Position numbers and translations under genes: made by a program | Part shown: in pieces, positions 1 to 10,480 of the stretch | Position numbering within the stretch: position 1 is the stretch's first letter | Layout of the letters: every line of letters begins with the position of its first letter | The notes under the pieces: model-generated | Told to the model about the DNA's origin: nothing | Database searches by the model: none | Seen by the model: the letters and a program-made list of their open reading frames with translations, nothing else | NCBI GenBank assembly: GCA_964059195.1 | Contig: CAXKWD010000002.1 | Location: forward strand, 54,214,923 to 54,278,922 | Length of the DNA stretch: 64,000 bases | Source of the DNA: Ectobius pallidus | Taxonomy: Eukaryota > Arthropoda > Insecta > Blattodea > Ectobiidae | Reading direction: 5' to 3'

Positions 1-59
1 TACTCGTATGTTGTTCTTGATCTGAAATTTCCCTACCTATGCTATTTGTCTCATTACTA

Positions 60-398
60 AGCAAGTGATGTGCAGGAGAGATCAGTATCCCTTGTTCTGG
101 CGGGGCCTCGTTTTCATGCGCCCTTTTTGCCCTTGGAGGAGTTTTAACTTCTGAATAGTTTTCTACAGTGAACTTAGGTCCCTTTAGTCGATTTATGTGA
201 ACTACTTGGTCCTTACCATTCTCTTTTGTAGATGGTTAACTTAGATAGCTGATTTATTACTCTGTAAGGTCCCTTCCAGATGAAAGCGAATTTCCATGCC
301 ACCCTGTGTTTTGTTGTGGGGTCGTGTAAGTACATGAAATCCCCTGCTTTGAATGTTATTATGGTTGTGCCTTGGTCATAGTAGTGTTTAGATTTCAT
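60..398 (-). pseudogene. Gypsy-type integrase C-terminal end (fragment)
   Basis: The minus-strand reading has the SH3-like C-terminal domain typical of Ty3/Gypsy integrases: a GDFMYLHDPTT stretch followed by WKGPYRVI. After a frameshift near 215 it continues with VVHINRLKG, the usual tail of these integrases. In the intact family this domain ends the pol polyprotein and helps integrase bind DNA. Only this end of pol is visible. The piece begins abruptly next to an LTR-like block at about 470, and its own env, if any, would lie beyond the left edge. It is a broken relic. The call is secure at superfamily level, but which element it belongs to is inferred. Confidence 0.8.
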
Positions 399-469
399 CT
401 GGCCTGTTTGATTTTCTTTCTTTACTGTCGTGCCTGATTTAGCGATAATACTGGGTAGCGGACTTGGAA

Positions 470-965
470 CGGTAATCAGTTATCCTAAATTAAGCAGACG
501 AACGTTTAACACAATAGTGTTAAGGTTTTATTATAAAAACACAAAATAGGAACTGAGTGGTTGGATATAAATATATTAAATGATTGAATGTAAGTTTAAG
601 TATGAGTATTTATGTATCAATATGTCTCAAATATTGGCTGTGCTACCAGAGAAACAAAAGAGTTGTAAGCTACTTACAATTCAGTAGGGGACAACCCATA
701 GTGTCCTGGTTGGTGATGATAGTGAGGACAACACTTAGTTTAGCCAGACCTCGAAGCTTAACACGTCAATCTTCCGTGTCTCCAGGTAGTTCTGCCGTAT
801 CTGCCGTTTGGCTCAGATTATATAGTGTATTTTATCCGTCAGTGGGGGTTAAGTCATAACTACTGGGTTTAATATTGTTTCTGATAATTATGTAATTACC
901 CATAGATACTCATACTCTATTTCCAGTACATAGTTATTTACAATACAATCTACAATATTATTATT
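470..965 (-). repeat. LTR-like block, copy 1
   Basis: This non-coding block lies just downstream (minus strand) of the env remnant, where a 3' LTR is expected. Several segments match a second copy at 10300-11680, including TATCCTAAAT, a CACAATAG-containing stretch, TTTTATTATAAAA and TACTTACAATT. On the minus strand both copies carry AATAAAA, a plausible LTR polyadenylation signal. The exact termini and a target duplication could not be fixed, so the LTR identity is inferred from position and duplication. Confidence 0.5.
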
Positions 966-1002
966 CCGTTGTTTCTTGTGTTGGTTGTGTCTTGTGTGTT
1001 GT

Positions 1003-1092
1003 TTCTCCTCCTCTTCCTCTCTCATTCGTCTTCTCCTTGGTTTACCTTTCTCCTCTCCTCTTCCTCTCTCGTTCGTCTTCTCGGTTTACCTT
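1003..1092. repeat. Polypyrimidine tandem repeat (about 2 x 43 bp)
   Basis: Two copies of a roughly 41-44-bp pyrimidine-rich unit lie head to tail, built from CTCCTCTTCCTCTCTC, TTCGTCTTCTC and GGTTTACCTTT. On the minus strand this is a long purine run between the end of env and the LTR-like block. That is where a polypurine tract (plus-strand primer) sits in LTR elements. Confidence 0.6.
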
Positions 1093-1124
1093 TCTTCTCT
1101 CCTCCTCTCTCTGGTGATTGACTT

Positions 1125-2548
1125 CTATCTCACGACGAACAGGCTTTCTGATGGAGTCTCGGTTTTCGCCGTATATTGAGGCATCGTTGTCGCTGTTGTC
1201 GTATTTCCTTGGGGAGTCAGATGCCTTTCCATCGGAGTCGGTATTGTCTCCTCCTTTTGTATCTGCCTTCTTAAGCTACAACATAAGGCAAGTTTCTGTT
1301 TAAAAGCAATTAGCATGATAGCTATAATTATTACCATACCGTTGACTGCCATGATGATGAGAAGGTTCTGTTGTACACAGTCGTGTTTCATTAGGGCTTC
1401 TGTATGTCTGTGGCTCTGCATTTCCGAAAACGGTGCTCCATTCTTGTGTTTTGCTGCGACATCTGCTATTATAAGTTGCAGGTTTTCTGGCTCCTGAAAC
1501 AAGCTCTGTTCGTCCATGGAAATTAAAGAACTTATCTGTGGTATTATAAGGGGTACTTCAAATGATGCTTCAATTTTACTTTTTCCCAGAGAGTGAGGCA
1601 AGAGTGTAAATGAGTTTCCATAGATGTAGCAATTATGACTGTTGTTTAAAATTCCCGTCCCCTCGATAATGATGTCCTCCCTTCTGGTGTATGAAAACTG
1701 CGCTTCTGAGGTCTGGCACCTTAACATGAGTCTAGTGGCCTCGGAAACGCTGTATAACCAGAAGGTATAATCGGGAGCTCTGATCCAAAATGGTACAAAT
1801 GCAGACGGAATTTTTAATCTTTCGCATTGTTGATGGGTTCTTTCTCTCTCGCCTAGAAAAATTGAAATTAAGCATTGATTGGCCTGTTGGTCATACAGGG
1901 CTATATTAGCTGGACAAATCGTAAATAGCCCTTGTTTACACTGACCGATTTCTTCAGGCGTTAGGGTAGCTAACAACAGCTTGTTCTCCGACACAGCCAA
2001 GTACTGGTGAGTTATTTCAACACTCACAAACTGATTTATAGAGGGAACAAGGGTAGGTAGGGAGTAAACGTGAAATATTTCAAAAAATCTGTCTGCTGCT
2101 CTTAGGGGTAATCCACTAACAATCGAATTTTATTGAAGGTCGCCGCCGCGTGCACTTCAGATATTGAGTAAAAAACATGCATATTATCTTCCGTTGGAGA
2201 AGTTAATAACGCAATACCGTCTGGTAATTTTAGTGCTATTTGATTTAATGTATTCTTTAAAACGTTAGGATTTATTAAGATTGAAGATAATCTTCCTGCA
2301 GCCATTACATCTAATGCTTCTTGTAATTGTATCAAATTTTCTCGAGTTTGTAATAAAACTATTTCCATCTCTCTCACATTAGCCGACATAACAGATATTT
2401 GCTGTGTGTTGTGATTTAAAGATTTCACTGCGTTAGCAATAGTATCAGCACATGCCTGGCCTAATGCTACGATTGCCTTAGTGTAATTTGACACTCTTGC
2501 GTCAAGAGTGTGCAGATAAGTAAACTGTTGCTCTGATACATGAGTCAT
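1125..2548 (-). pseudogene. Retroviral-type envelope, transmembrane/fusion subunit (errantivirus/baculovirus-F-like)
   Basis: Two minus-strand reading frames, 2548-2102 and 2027-1125, form one env-like region separated by a frameshift near 2115. The first has the heptad-rich segment with LQEALDVMAAGRLSS, typical of the F-type fusion subunit of insect Gypsy/errantivirus envelopes and baculovirus F proteins. The second has cysteines spaced as in that ectodomain. Near its residues 221-242 lies a strongly hydrophobic membrane anchor, followed by a short basic tail. In the family this subunit mediates membrane fusion. The surface subunit upstream is not recognisable and the frame is broken, so this copy is dead. 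It is followed by the purine tract and LTR-like block in the correct order. Confidence 0.75.
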
Positions 2549-3107
2549 GTCTCACATATAAGTGTGTAAATCCTTATCCTTTTTAAATCTTGTGTATTTA
2601 ATGTCCCAAATTACATTCTGCAAAACTATAAAGGATTTATCTGAGCTTGACTTGCATCACAGGCTTCTCTTAACAACATTAATAATTTTTAGGGTGTTCC
2701 TACTAAATGAATCCACAGCCATGCAATGTAACATGAATTTATTACCTTTGGTTCAGCAGACTTCTGCAGGGGTGCACACCACAACAGAAACACAGGTCCA
2801 GGTGACTTGGATCATGCAGTACCACACTTCCAGACTCAACTCTAGCATATCATAATCCCCCACTTTATATTGCTGAAATGCCTATCATGCCTTCTGTAGT
2901 TAGGCTGTTGATGAATTGTTGTGTTTGACAATTACGACAATCACATTCCTTAATAGATTTGCAATCTGTGGCATCCTCCAACATCCTTCCCTGCTTTGTG
3001 GAAAAGCAAACCCGTTCGCTTGTAGATACATTGGTCCATGTTTTTACGATGTATGGTTATTAGGGTTCTGTCCTTTCTGCCACCTGTCATGTGAAATATA
3101 TTGGGGA
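2549..3107 (-). other. Degraded retroelement spacer between OTU module and env
   Basis: This stretch lies between the OTU/zinc-knuckle module and env. The segment around 2890-3000 matches a second block at 9370-9490 on the same strand with scattered substitutions, so it belongs to the same repeat family. Stops occur in every frame. No reverse transcriptase or RNase H domain is visible, so pol is missing from this copy. Confidence 0.5.
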
Positions 3108-3812
3108 TTAATAACTTTTAGTACCTTCCGCCTTTTCAATTGCCAGTCTTCTTATTAGTTTTGGCACCCATACTTTTCTTATCATTGGGCATGCATTTAA
3201 CCTATGACCTGAATATAAGCACCATAAACAAATTTCACTTTTGAGAGGATGCTTCACTGTATTCCCTCATGTGATTTGTGGAATTAATAAGTCGTAATGT
3301 CTACTATTGGCAGGGCCTGTAAATAAACGGTCAACTTTGACACTTGGCACTCTGTCCCAAGGGTTCAGAATTGGTTTTACAAGTTTCCCGTCATATATAT
3401 GAGTTATAATGTTTATATTGAATGCTTCACTAATTGCCTTTATTTCTACTGCTGTTCCATATACATTTGATAGTCTCATGTAATCTGAGTATTCGTGCAC
3501 CAACATGAAAAGTTTCTCATTTCCGTCACTTGCCACGTCTCTAAATTCATGCCATCGATTTACAACATAAGTAACAGCTTTTTGTCATACATTGTCATGA
3601 CTGTCCTGATTAGCATAAATTTTCAAAGCAACGCTTCGAAATAGACAATTTCCATCTCTCTCAGTATAAACTTTTTGATATTTCTCACCCTTTTCTGTTT
3701 CAATTATTGTTGTTTGTTCTGCTGAGTTTACTTGACTTCCTTTGTAGTTTTGACCTTTTTCTCCGGGGGCACACTTTAAAATTGTGTGTGTTGGTGCCCC
3801 CTTCGCCTATTT
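3108..3812 (-). pseudogene. OTU-family cysteine protease domain plus CCHC zinc knuckle, in a Gypsy-like gag polyprotein
   Basis: One minus-strand frame runs from about 3812 to the stop at 3110-3108 and is broken only by TGA at 3587-3585 and TGA at 3269-3267. The catalytic motif DGNCLF has its Asp at 3656-3654 and its Cys at 3647-3645. The EIKAISEAFNINI core and the C-terminal HYDLLIP with the expected catalytic His follow in OTU order. After the second stop the same frame gives CLWCLYSGHRLNAC, a CX2CX4HX4C knuckle at 3230-3189. OTU enzymes remove ubiquitin from substrates. In a mobile element the role would be an inference: polyprotein processing or protecting element proteins. Both stops are single C-to-T changes of CGA. 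The neighbouring gag points the same way. Confidence 0.8.
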
Positions 3813-4945
3813 AAAAACCAGCATGCAGTTCTATGATGCCCTATTTTCCCACAATAATCACAGATTGGTCTCCCTGAATAGTTTCGGTCCATTCATCTGT
3901 CATTCGTGGGATTTTGAATACTCTGGTTAGCTATTCTTGTATTTTGAGGATTCCTTTGCATTCTATTGTTCGGTTGTACATTTGGTCTGCCCGTTCTGCA
4001 AACATTGGCAGTAATCCTGCATCTTTGGCTTGGTACGTTTTACTACTCTATTAATTGCTAATTCTGCTGCCATCCACAGTGTCTGAATGCTTGTTTTTCC
4101 ATAGTTCTCGCATTTGGACTTACGGTCTCTTCAATTGTTTTCTCTACCCTCAGACTATTTGACTCTATTCTTTGTAGGTTCCCCCTCAACTTTTCTAATG
4201 ATGAATTATCGAGAGGCACAAGCCTGTCTTGTAGACTACTTCATAAACCCCGTATAATGTATTTTAACTTCTCTTTTTCTGGCATGGCACTATTTAACCT
4301 CCTACATAGTTTTAATATATCCAATATATAGGCAGTGACTGTTTCATTAATCCCCTGCTTCCTTTTCTCAATTAAAGTTAAAACCTTCCCTTTCTCATCT
4401 AAATATCCAAATGAAACTTTCAATGCTGCTCTGATACCTTGGATAGTTGGCTGGCCTGGGCTTAACTCTGCCTCTAGTTCCTCTATACAAGCTAACGCTG
4501 CCCCATCTGGGTATGCTGGTAACTTGAATGCCTTCATTTGTTTGGACCATTGATTTGCCCTGGCAATTCTATCAAATGACTCGAGGTAATTTAAGATGTC
4601 CTCTGAATGAGTACCCCCGAACCTAGCAGGTGACAAATCACTTCCTTGCCTGTTCATGCTTACAAGGTTATCTTGTTCAATGTTTACTGAGAGTGGAATT
4701 TCATACTCAGGAGCTCAGTCGGTATCAGCTGTTTGCAATTCTACAGTGTCAGCATTACCACTGTCCTGTATGACTTCTAACTAAGACACTTCTAAATTAT
4801 TCTTATGGTCAATGAGTTGTCTGATTGATAAATGTAAATTATGTCTGTGCTCTCTAATTCTTGGTACAATTTCTGCTTTTATATCGCTAGGAATTTCTGA
4901 GTCTGTTAATATTTTCACTGTATCATCAACCTCACCTAGTGTCAT
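3813..4945 (-). pseudogene. Gag-like protein with CCHC zinc knuckle (element Y)
   Basis: A minus-strand gag region opens with an acidic-basic N-terminal segment at 4945-4780. It then gives the frame 4657-4241, which has the alpha-helical retrotransposon gag core: PARFGGTHSEDILNYLESF, then a WSKQMKAFKLP stretch, then NETVTAYILDILKLCRRLN. After several stops between 4240 and 3880 a knuckle CDYCGKIGHHRTAC appears at about 3866-3824. In the family, gag forms the particle and the knuckle binds RNA. The reading shifts near 3805 into the OTU frame. Gag and OTU therefore look like parts of one ancestral polyprotein, although this copy is broken. Confidence 0.75.
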
Positions 4946-6127
4946 ATTATGTCATATTGATCTGGTAAATTTTCAATGACATAAAAAGTACTTGGCTGAT
5001 TACCTTGTAGTTCCATCATTATACTTCCTAGCAATGTAAAATTCTCTCCGGTTACTGATTTAAATCGTAACCTATTTTGGTAATTTATTTTATTAATCCC
5101 CTTTAAACTGGTTTTCTTTACCAATGAAACAGCTGAGCCTGTATCAAGCAAGACCAATCCAATTCCTTTGTGCAAATGCTCGGATGTTGCATAAAATGTA
5201 AAAGGATTTTCATTATATTCACAGTCTTGGCTGCCAGTGGTTTTACCGGACTGCTCGGTCAAATCCACTATTTGTTTCCCTGGGAGGTTCCTCGCAATAC
5301 ATTGCCAGAGTCGGGTCGTGACTTCCGCACTCTGCAAGCCTTTGCCCTAATTTTTTACAAGTTAAGCACCTAGAGCTTCTGCATCCCCTTGCTATATGCC
5401 CCTCCTTGTTACACTTGTAACAAGTCACCGTGGTAAGAACGTTTACATTTTCTCTCTTAATTTGTGGATTTTCAAGAATTTTATTTTGTGGTCTGGTATA
5501 GTTTGCTTTTACATTAAATCTTCGATCACATTCCTCAGCTGCGGCCTTATCAATAGTTTCCTTCGTTGATAAGTCATCTGAATTAATTCTTACCACTTCG
5601 CACACAGTTTCAACATAAATTCCATTAATAAAAATGGTGCAACCTAACCTCACTATTATTTTACGTCCGCCTGATTTTTCTTCTTCGGACCAGCCTTGAG
5701 TAAATTTCTGTGTACTTCGATGGCAGTTCCTGTTAACTGTTCTACTCTGGTTCCCCACTGCGTTACTCCTTCATTTGGTTTTTGCTTAACCTGACATAAC
5801 TGATCACACTAATAATTAAAAGTTCTTTGCACCGAGTAATGAGTTTCTCACTTCTGTTTCACTTCATCCCAAGTCCAACCTACTTGATCTCGAATGCTTA
5901 TAGTTCTTTTGCTTCTCCTGTAATTTTAGCTAAAACATAGCGAAATAGTATAGAATGATGAGTAGGGTCTACTAACGTATAAGCAGATTCTACGTTATCA
6001 GAAAGTCTTGTAATTGTTTAGGATCCCCTGTGATTCCATGTGTGAAAAGTTTAGCTGTGGCTGTTATCGTTAAAGGGCCATGCTGCATATTTGTTCTTAA
6101 CAAAGTTTGAAATTGTTCTTCTAACAT
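4942..6127 (-). pseudogene. Gypsy-type gag and retropepsin fragment (element X)
   Basis: A gag N-terminal region starts at the ATG at 6127. It has HSILFRYVLAKITGEAKEL followed by WTWDEVKQK, the standard order for insect Gypsy gag, with several stops and shifts. The frame 5758-5243 carries the knuckle CYKCNKEGHIARGC. A second, imperfect knuckle follows in which the His is replaced by Gln (CLTCKKLGQRLAEC). The overlapping frame 5337-4942 carries the aspartic protease motif LLDTGSAVSLV, with DTG at 5145-5137. It ends at DQYDII, where the family would continue into reverse transcriptase. Instead the gag of a different element begins immediately. Confidence 0.8.
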
Positions 6128-7433
6128 TTATCATTATTTCCTGCAGGTTCCTCTTCTCTTTGACATTCCATTTTCTAATGCAGTCTGAAAATATTACTTA
6201 ATTCATTAATTTATTTATTCCTTTACTTAATTATTCATTTAATTAATTAATTACTTAATTACTTGAATTGCTTATTTATGTTAGCGGCAACTGAGTACGT
6301 TCGAATATCTAATGGGGATTTTCTTACAACTTAACAACACCTGTACTTATGAATTTTGAAGATATCAGAAGGGAAGACACTTTTCCTCGGAACTGGCAGA
6401 GTTGCTCCTCCCAAACCTAAGATAGAAGGTTCGTTGGCAAAGTGGCCACCATTTTGGTGCTAGTCCTCAGACCTCAGGTTGGCTTCATCCAGAAGAGGCA
6501 CTGCGGTGAATGTCTTCGACAGGAAGAACCGAGGTTATGGGCACTCCATAGCAGAGAGAAGACATGATGAGGCCTGCTCCCTTGGGATGTGACGTCAACA
6601 GCAGAAGAAGACGCTGCAGTTATCTCTTGCCCTAGAGGTCTTTCCGAATAATTATTGTTGCGCAACTTAATTTTGAATTTTATTTTGTTTTCAAAATCAC
6701 CTCTTGTTCTTGAGATGCTTGCAAAGAAGAATTGTAAATAAATACTTATTGCACTGATCCCACCGCTGCTACCATATCACGTAATAGTAGAGATTCCTTT
6801 TGGACAGATTGTTTCCACCTTTATACGTCAATGTGTGAAAATTTCTCTACTTATCTTTTATTAGATGTTGATGGAGTCCAGACATGGTCATTAGCTCTGG
6901 AAGATGTAGAGGTGTTGCTCACACAGTTTAATCTCGTGGACTTATTTCCTTGGAAATAATTTAAATAAGTATGATGAAAATGTAGACACAGACTTGATTC
7001 GTAATGACAAAGGTACACGTTGTTACAGTTGTTGACCAACAGAAAAGCCTCCGATTACAAATTATGCGTTGTATTTATGCTACATGGGTAGGAGGAGCTA
7101 GACAAGTGTATTATGATGATTATAGAGGAGTTTAATAGATTTCTTATAATGACTAAGGAAGAGTTACACAAATTTATTATGGTCAATCCTACATCAGCAT
7201 TGTGTACAATTGATTACTCTTCAATCTTCAATATAGACAGTAATGATGACTTCAGCACTCTGACTCGGCCATTCTTTTAATTAACTAGCTCATATCTTGA
7301 CCTGCTTGTGAAAGTATTTACTCTGCACGTTTCAACATCGTCTAGACTCAATGTCTGAAATATCTAATTCCATTTATATTGAATTTCATATTATTGCCCT
7401 TAAAATTTATATGATAATTATACAACAAGCCCC
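6128..7433. other. No gene seen; low-complexity AT stretch
   Basis: The 6190-6270 part is a TTAATTA/TTTATT-type low-complexity run. The rest has only short open frames without recognisable motifs on either strand. Confidence 0.5.
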
Positions 7434-7946
7434 TTATATATGCTGTCGATTACGTAAGCCATTGTAATCGTCACTGCCCCTCTCCTCCATTTTCCTCTGG
7501 TGCGTAGCAATTAACATGTCCACCACTTGAAACAAAATAAATATTAAGAAAAATGTAATTCTTATATGGCTACCATATGAAAACTTAACTATGAAAACTA
7601 CCTTTTGTGATGTCCTCTTAAATGTTTCACACTCGGTGTCACATTTTCTGCTCCATATTCCAATCAGAGGATTGGCAGGATTTAAACAAGTTGTGAAATG
7701 TTCCTCTCCTGTGCACACTTCCTCGTGATATTTGAAGTCATGATCGAACTTTCGTTGCTGGCCAGCAATCATTTTGTTTGCCTTCCCACATTGGAATACC
7801 TGTACTAATTCCTCGTGAATTTGGTCATACCCTTTGATTCTGGTAAATGTGAATGGATGAACCACCTCTTTGATAATGACACCTCTGTTATACACTCGAT
7901 AGGTGATAGGTTGCTCCTTGCTCTCCAATATTTGCCAACGTTCCAT
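7434..7946 (-). CDS. Unidentified cysteine-containing protein, possibly two exons
   Basis: The minus-strand frame starts at an ATG at 7946 and is open to a stop at 7434 (170 codons if unspliced). A TATA-box-like GGGTATATAAG lies about 35-45 bp upstream at 7980-7990. The middle holds cysteines in CX(n)C pairs (EVCTGEEHFTTC, then RKCDTEC). The hydrophobic stretch HIRITFFLIFILFQ is flanked by a GTAGTT donor and a TTTTGTTTCAAG acceptor. It may therefore be an 80-90-bp intron rather than a membrane segment, which would splice TSQK to VVDMLIATH. No signal peptide and no known domain are recognised. It could be a small host gene, a gene-derived repeat, or a chance ORF. Confidence 0.35.
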   Translation of the reverse strand: MERWQILESKEQPITYRVYNRGVIIKEVVHPFTFTRIKGYDQIHEELVQVFQCGKANKMIAGQQRKFDHDFKYHEEVCTGEEHFTTCLNPANPLIGIWSRKCDTECETFKRTSQKVVFIVKFSYGSHIRITFFLIFILFQVVDMLIATHQRKMEERGSDDYNGLRNRQHI

Positions 7947-8730
7947 CTCTGCTGATCGTTTTTCAAAGGTAACAGGCCTCCTTATATACCCTTACAAGGA
8001 ACTTAATTTTAATCCTTTCACACTCTGGTGTGAGATCTCTTTCGTGAAGTAGCATTATTTATGCTTTACAAAAAAGCTAAAACTTACTTGAATTGAAATA
8101 TTTAACTGCGACTTTACTAAACTTCCGCTAACTTAGCGAGTAAATCTGATTGTCGCATAATTTTCCAACACATGGAATTTATGCGGAAACATTCTGAAAA
8201 TAAGAAATAACTCAAAATATGTTTTAATTTATTTCATTATAAAATATGTGTCTTGACTTCTTACATATTATAAAAGATCCGAGCTCGAATCTCGTGGCCT
8301 CCATTGCTGCACAGCTAATATCTGGACAAAAACTGTGCCCTGCCCATCTCTGCCCTTCCTTTTATCAGTTCTCCACACAAGCTGTACTTCACGTAAGAAT
8401 ACCATGTATTGAATTTAGTAAAATCGCAAAATCTCTTCTGAATGCGAACAGAAGTCCACGGTAGGTATGAATCTCACCAATCAAACCATTACAACTGACT
8501 AAAGACACGTGAATTAAATTACTTCGTCAGCTGGTGGCATACGGGTTGCCTACTCCAAGGATACAAGGACTAGGAATGCAAGCTGGTGTTATGGCGGATA
8601 TGTTATGACGAAAATGTCTTTATTTATTTGTATATTGTGATACTCTTTAGTATTACATGAGAATTGTATATTAGAAGGCATAAACTTAACTTTATTAACA
8701 TTAATTACATTTACAATATAATCATATTCT
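7947..8730. other. No gene seen (upstream of 7434-7946 ORF)
   Basis: AT-rich sequence. Apart from the TATA-like element near 7985 on the minus strand, no coding motif or repeat structure is visible. Confidence 0.45.
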
Positions 8731-9041
8731 AAAGTAAAAAAAAAAAGTGTTCCCTATTACAGGCCATGGAGGCCCAGAGGGTTCCAAGAGGTTGAGGCTC
8801 CCAGATTTTTAGACACCGGCACATGAAGGTGGTAAGGTTGTCAGCCTTACGCACCAGCCGCCTTTACCCCCAGGATTGCTCCTGGTACTCATTTCTGTTA
8901 GAGGCTGAGTCGACCCCAGGGCCATAGTGCCACCAGAAGGATTAGGCCAATTGAAAAACTCCAACGGCCTCATCGGGGATCGAACCCGCGACCTTCCGGT
9001 TTGTAGCGCAGCGCCTCAACCACTACGCTACGGCGTACCCC
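8731..9041 (-). mobile_element. tRNA-derived SINE (family A) with 13-bp target duplication
   Basis: On the minus strand the element begins with a tRNA-like head: an A-box-like TAGCGTAGTGGTTGAGGCG, then a B box GGTTCGATCCC. A tRNA-unrelated body follows, ending in a run of T (11 A on the plus strand) like a Pol III terminator rather than a poly-A tail. The duplication ATAATCATATTCT flanks it at 8718-8730 and 9042-9054, proving insertion by target-primed reverse transcription. It is not a functional tRNA: the head does not close into a cloverleaf acceptor stem by eye. Confidence 0.9.
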
Positions 9042-9369
9042 ATAATCATATTCTGTTAGTTAGAAATATGTGTAAGTATTCATATTTATTCATATAGTTT
9101 ATGACTCTCTACATATCGATACAAATTAGTGTAATGCATCGATTACATATTAATACAGACATGTTTCATACCTTTTATAAGTTGATCTCAGAGTTAGCAG
9201 CACACACACGGGAAGGGTTGACGGGGTGATGTCGTCGTCGTACCTCTTCAATCTTCTCTCGGGCCCAAAGGCCCGAGTGGCGTGGCCACAGACAGGGCTG
9301 CTGCCTGACTCTACTAGTACATATTTCGAGTCCTATTTATACAAAGATAATGCTGACATTGTACTCTGT
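9042..9369. other. No gene seen
   Basis: AT-rich sequence with one GC-rich patch (9225-9310) that includes a short palindrome, CTCGGGCCCAAAGGCCCGAG at about 9259-9278. No protein motif or further repeat is recognised. Confidence 0.4.
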
Positions 9370-9490
9370 AATTAGGCTGTTGATTCTTCATTGTGTTGTC
9401 AATTGCGGCAACCATATTACTTAATAGCTTTGCAATCTGTAGTTGCTCCACAACACTGGTGCTTCCCACAGCTGCCTCACACTGAGATGA
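9370..9490 (-). repeat. Retroelement fragment matching 2890-3000
   Basis: The minus-strand sequence contains CAGATTGCAAAGCTATTAAG and a conserved tail CAACAGCCTAATTACAGA. Both align with the block at 2890-3000 with moderate divergence. It is a second, older or partial copy of the same Gypsy-like element and lies upstream of the second LTR-like block. Confidence 0.55.
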
Positions 9491-9639
9491 AGTGATAATG
9501 CTATCTACTGCATGGTCTTATGTTACGTCCGTGCTTCCGTACTTGTTCATGACTTTACTGAATACATGTTAAATTAATTATATTTTAATTTCTTAAGTTC
9601 TCATTTCACGGGACCCTACGGTTCACTGTTTCACCTTGA

Positions 9640-10180
9640 GGCAAGAATTCAAAATGCACAATTCCATGAGAGTAAAAAAAAACAGTGGACTGGAGTGCTT
9701 TCTTGGGGCATGGGGATCCTTTGGTAACCCATTGTGATGATTGAACTTTTGTCTCATAAACCCAGGTTTCGTCTCCCATTATGATTCTTGCATGAATGTT
9801 TCATCGTCATTGACTTGTTTGAGGAGTTGCCGACAAACGTTCACTTGGTTTTCTTTCTGCTGTTCGGTCATCAAACGAGGAACAAATTTTGCTGCAACTC
9901 GTTGCATGTTAAATTTTTCAGTAAAAATTTCATGGTATGACCCAATTAAGATGCTAACCTCTTCTGCAAGTTCTCTGACAGTCAAGTGACGATTTGAACT
10001 CACCAGATCATTGATTTTCTGAACTTTGGAGTCATCAGTTGAAGTGGAAGGCCTTCCTGGTCGAGGATCATCTTGAATTGACTGACAACCATTTTTAAAT
10101 CGTGTAAATCATTCATAAAATTGTGTACGACCCAAAGCATCATCTCTGTAAGCTTGTTTCAAAAGATAAACCGTTTCTTT
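9640..10180 (-). pseudogene. mariner transposase fragment
   Basis: Minus-strand readings give the consecutive hallmarks of a mariner transposase. These are an N-terminal helix-turn-helix part with YLLKQAYRDDALGRTQFYE, the linker DPRPGRPST, then LTVRELAEEV with a helix, then AAKFVPRLM. After a frameshift near 9780 comes the catalytic MGDETWVYE and QSSQWVTKGSPCPKKA. The family cuts and pastes DNA at TA dinucleotides. The C-terminal third with the last catalytic Asp is absent, several frames are needed, and no terminal repeats were found around it, so it is an old relic. Confidence 0.85.
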
Positions 10181-10299
10181 GAACATTTGAAAATTTTATG
10201 TTACATCATTGCTCCAGGAAATTGTTTCTGGATCACTGATCTCTCTACCCTTTTCCTGCATCCCATGGATGCCTCCTGGATGTTGTCATGCCGTAAATT

Positions 10300-10480
10300 A
10301 GATAAAAGGGTAGGTGGGCTGGGAGTGGTCTCAACTATTATCCTAAATCAGGCAGACAATGTTTACCACAATAGAGCTGGCTTTTATTATAAAAGAACAT
10401 ACAAAATTTGAACCTGAATTGTTGAAATAGTGAAATAATATAAGTGAAGTTAAAATAAATTAATATGAAGTTTCATCATA
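10300..10480 (-). repeat. LTR-like block, copy 2, first part
   Basis: This matches the 470-965 block (TATCCTAAAT, a GTTTACCACAATAG stretch, TTTTATTATAAAA). It is interrupted at a TA by the fold-back mariner and resumes at 11395. On the minus strand the AATAAAA signal is conserved. Confidence 0.5.

Noticed and set aside
8960..9041. tRNA gene candidate on the minus strand
   Set aside because: It is the head of a SINE with a 13-bp target duplication.
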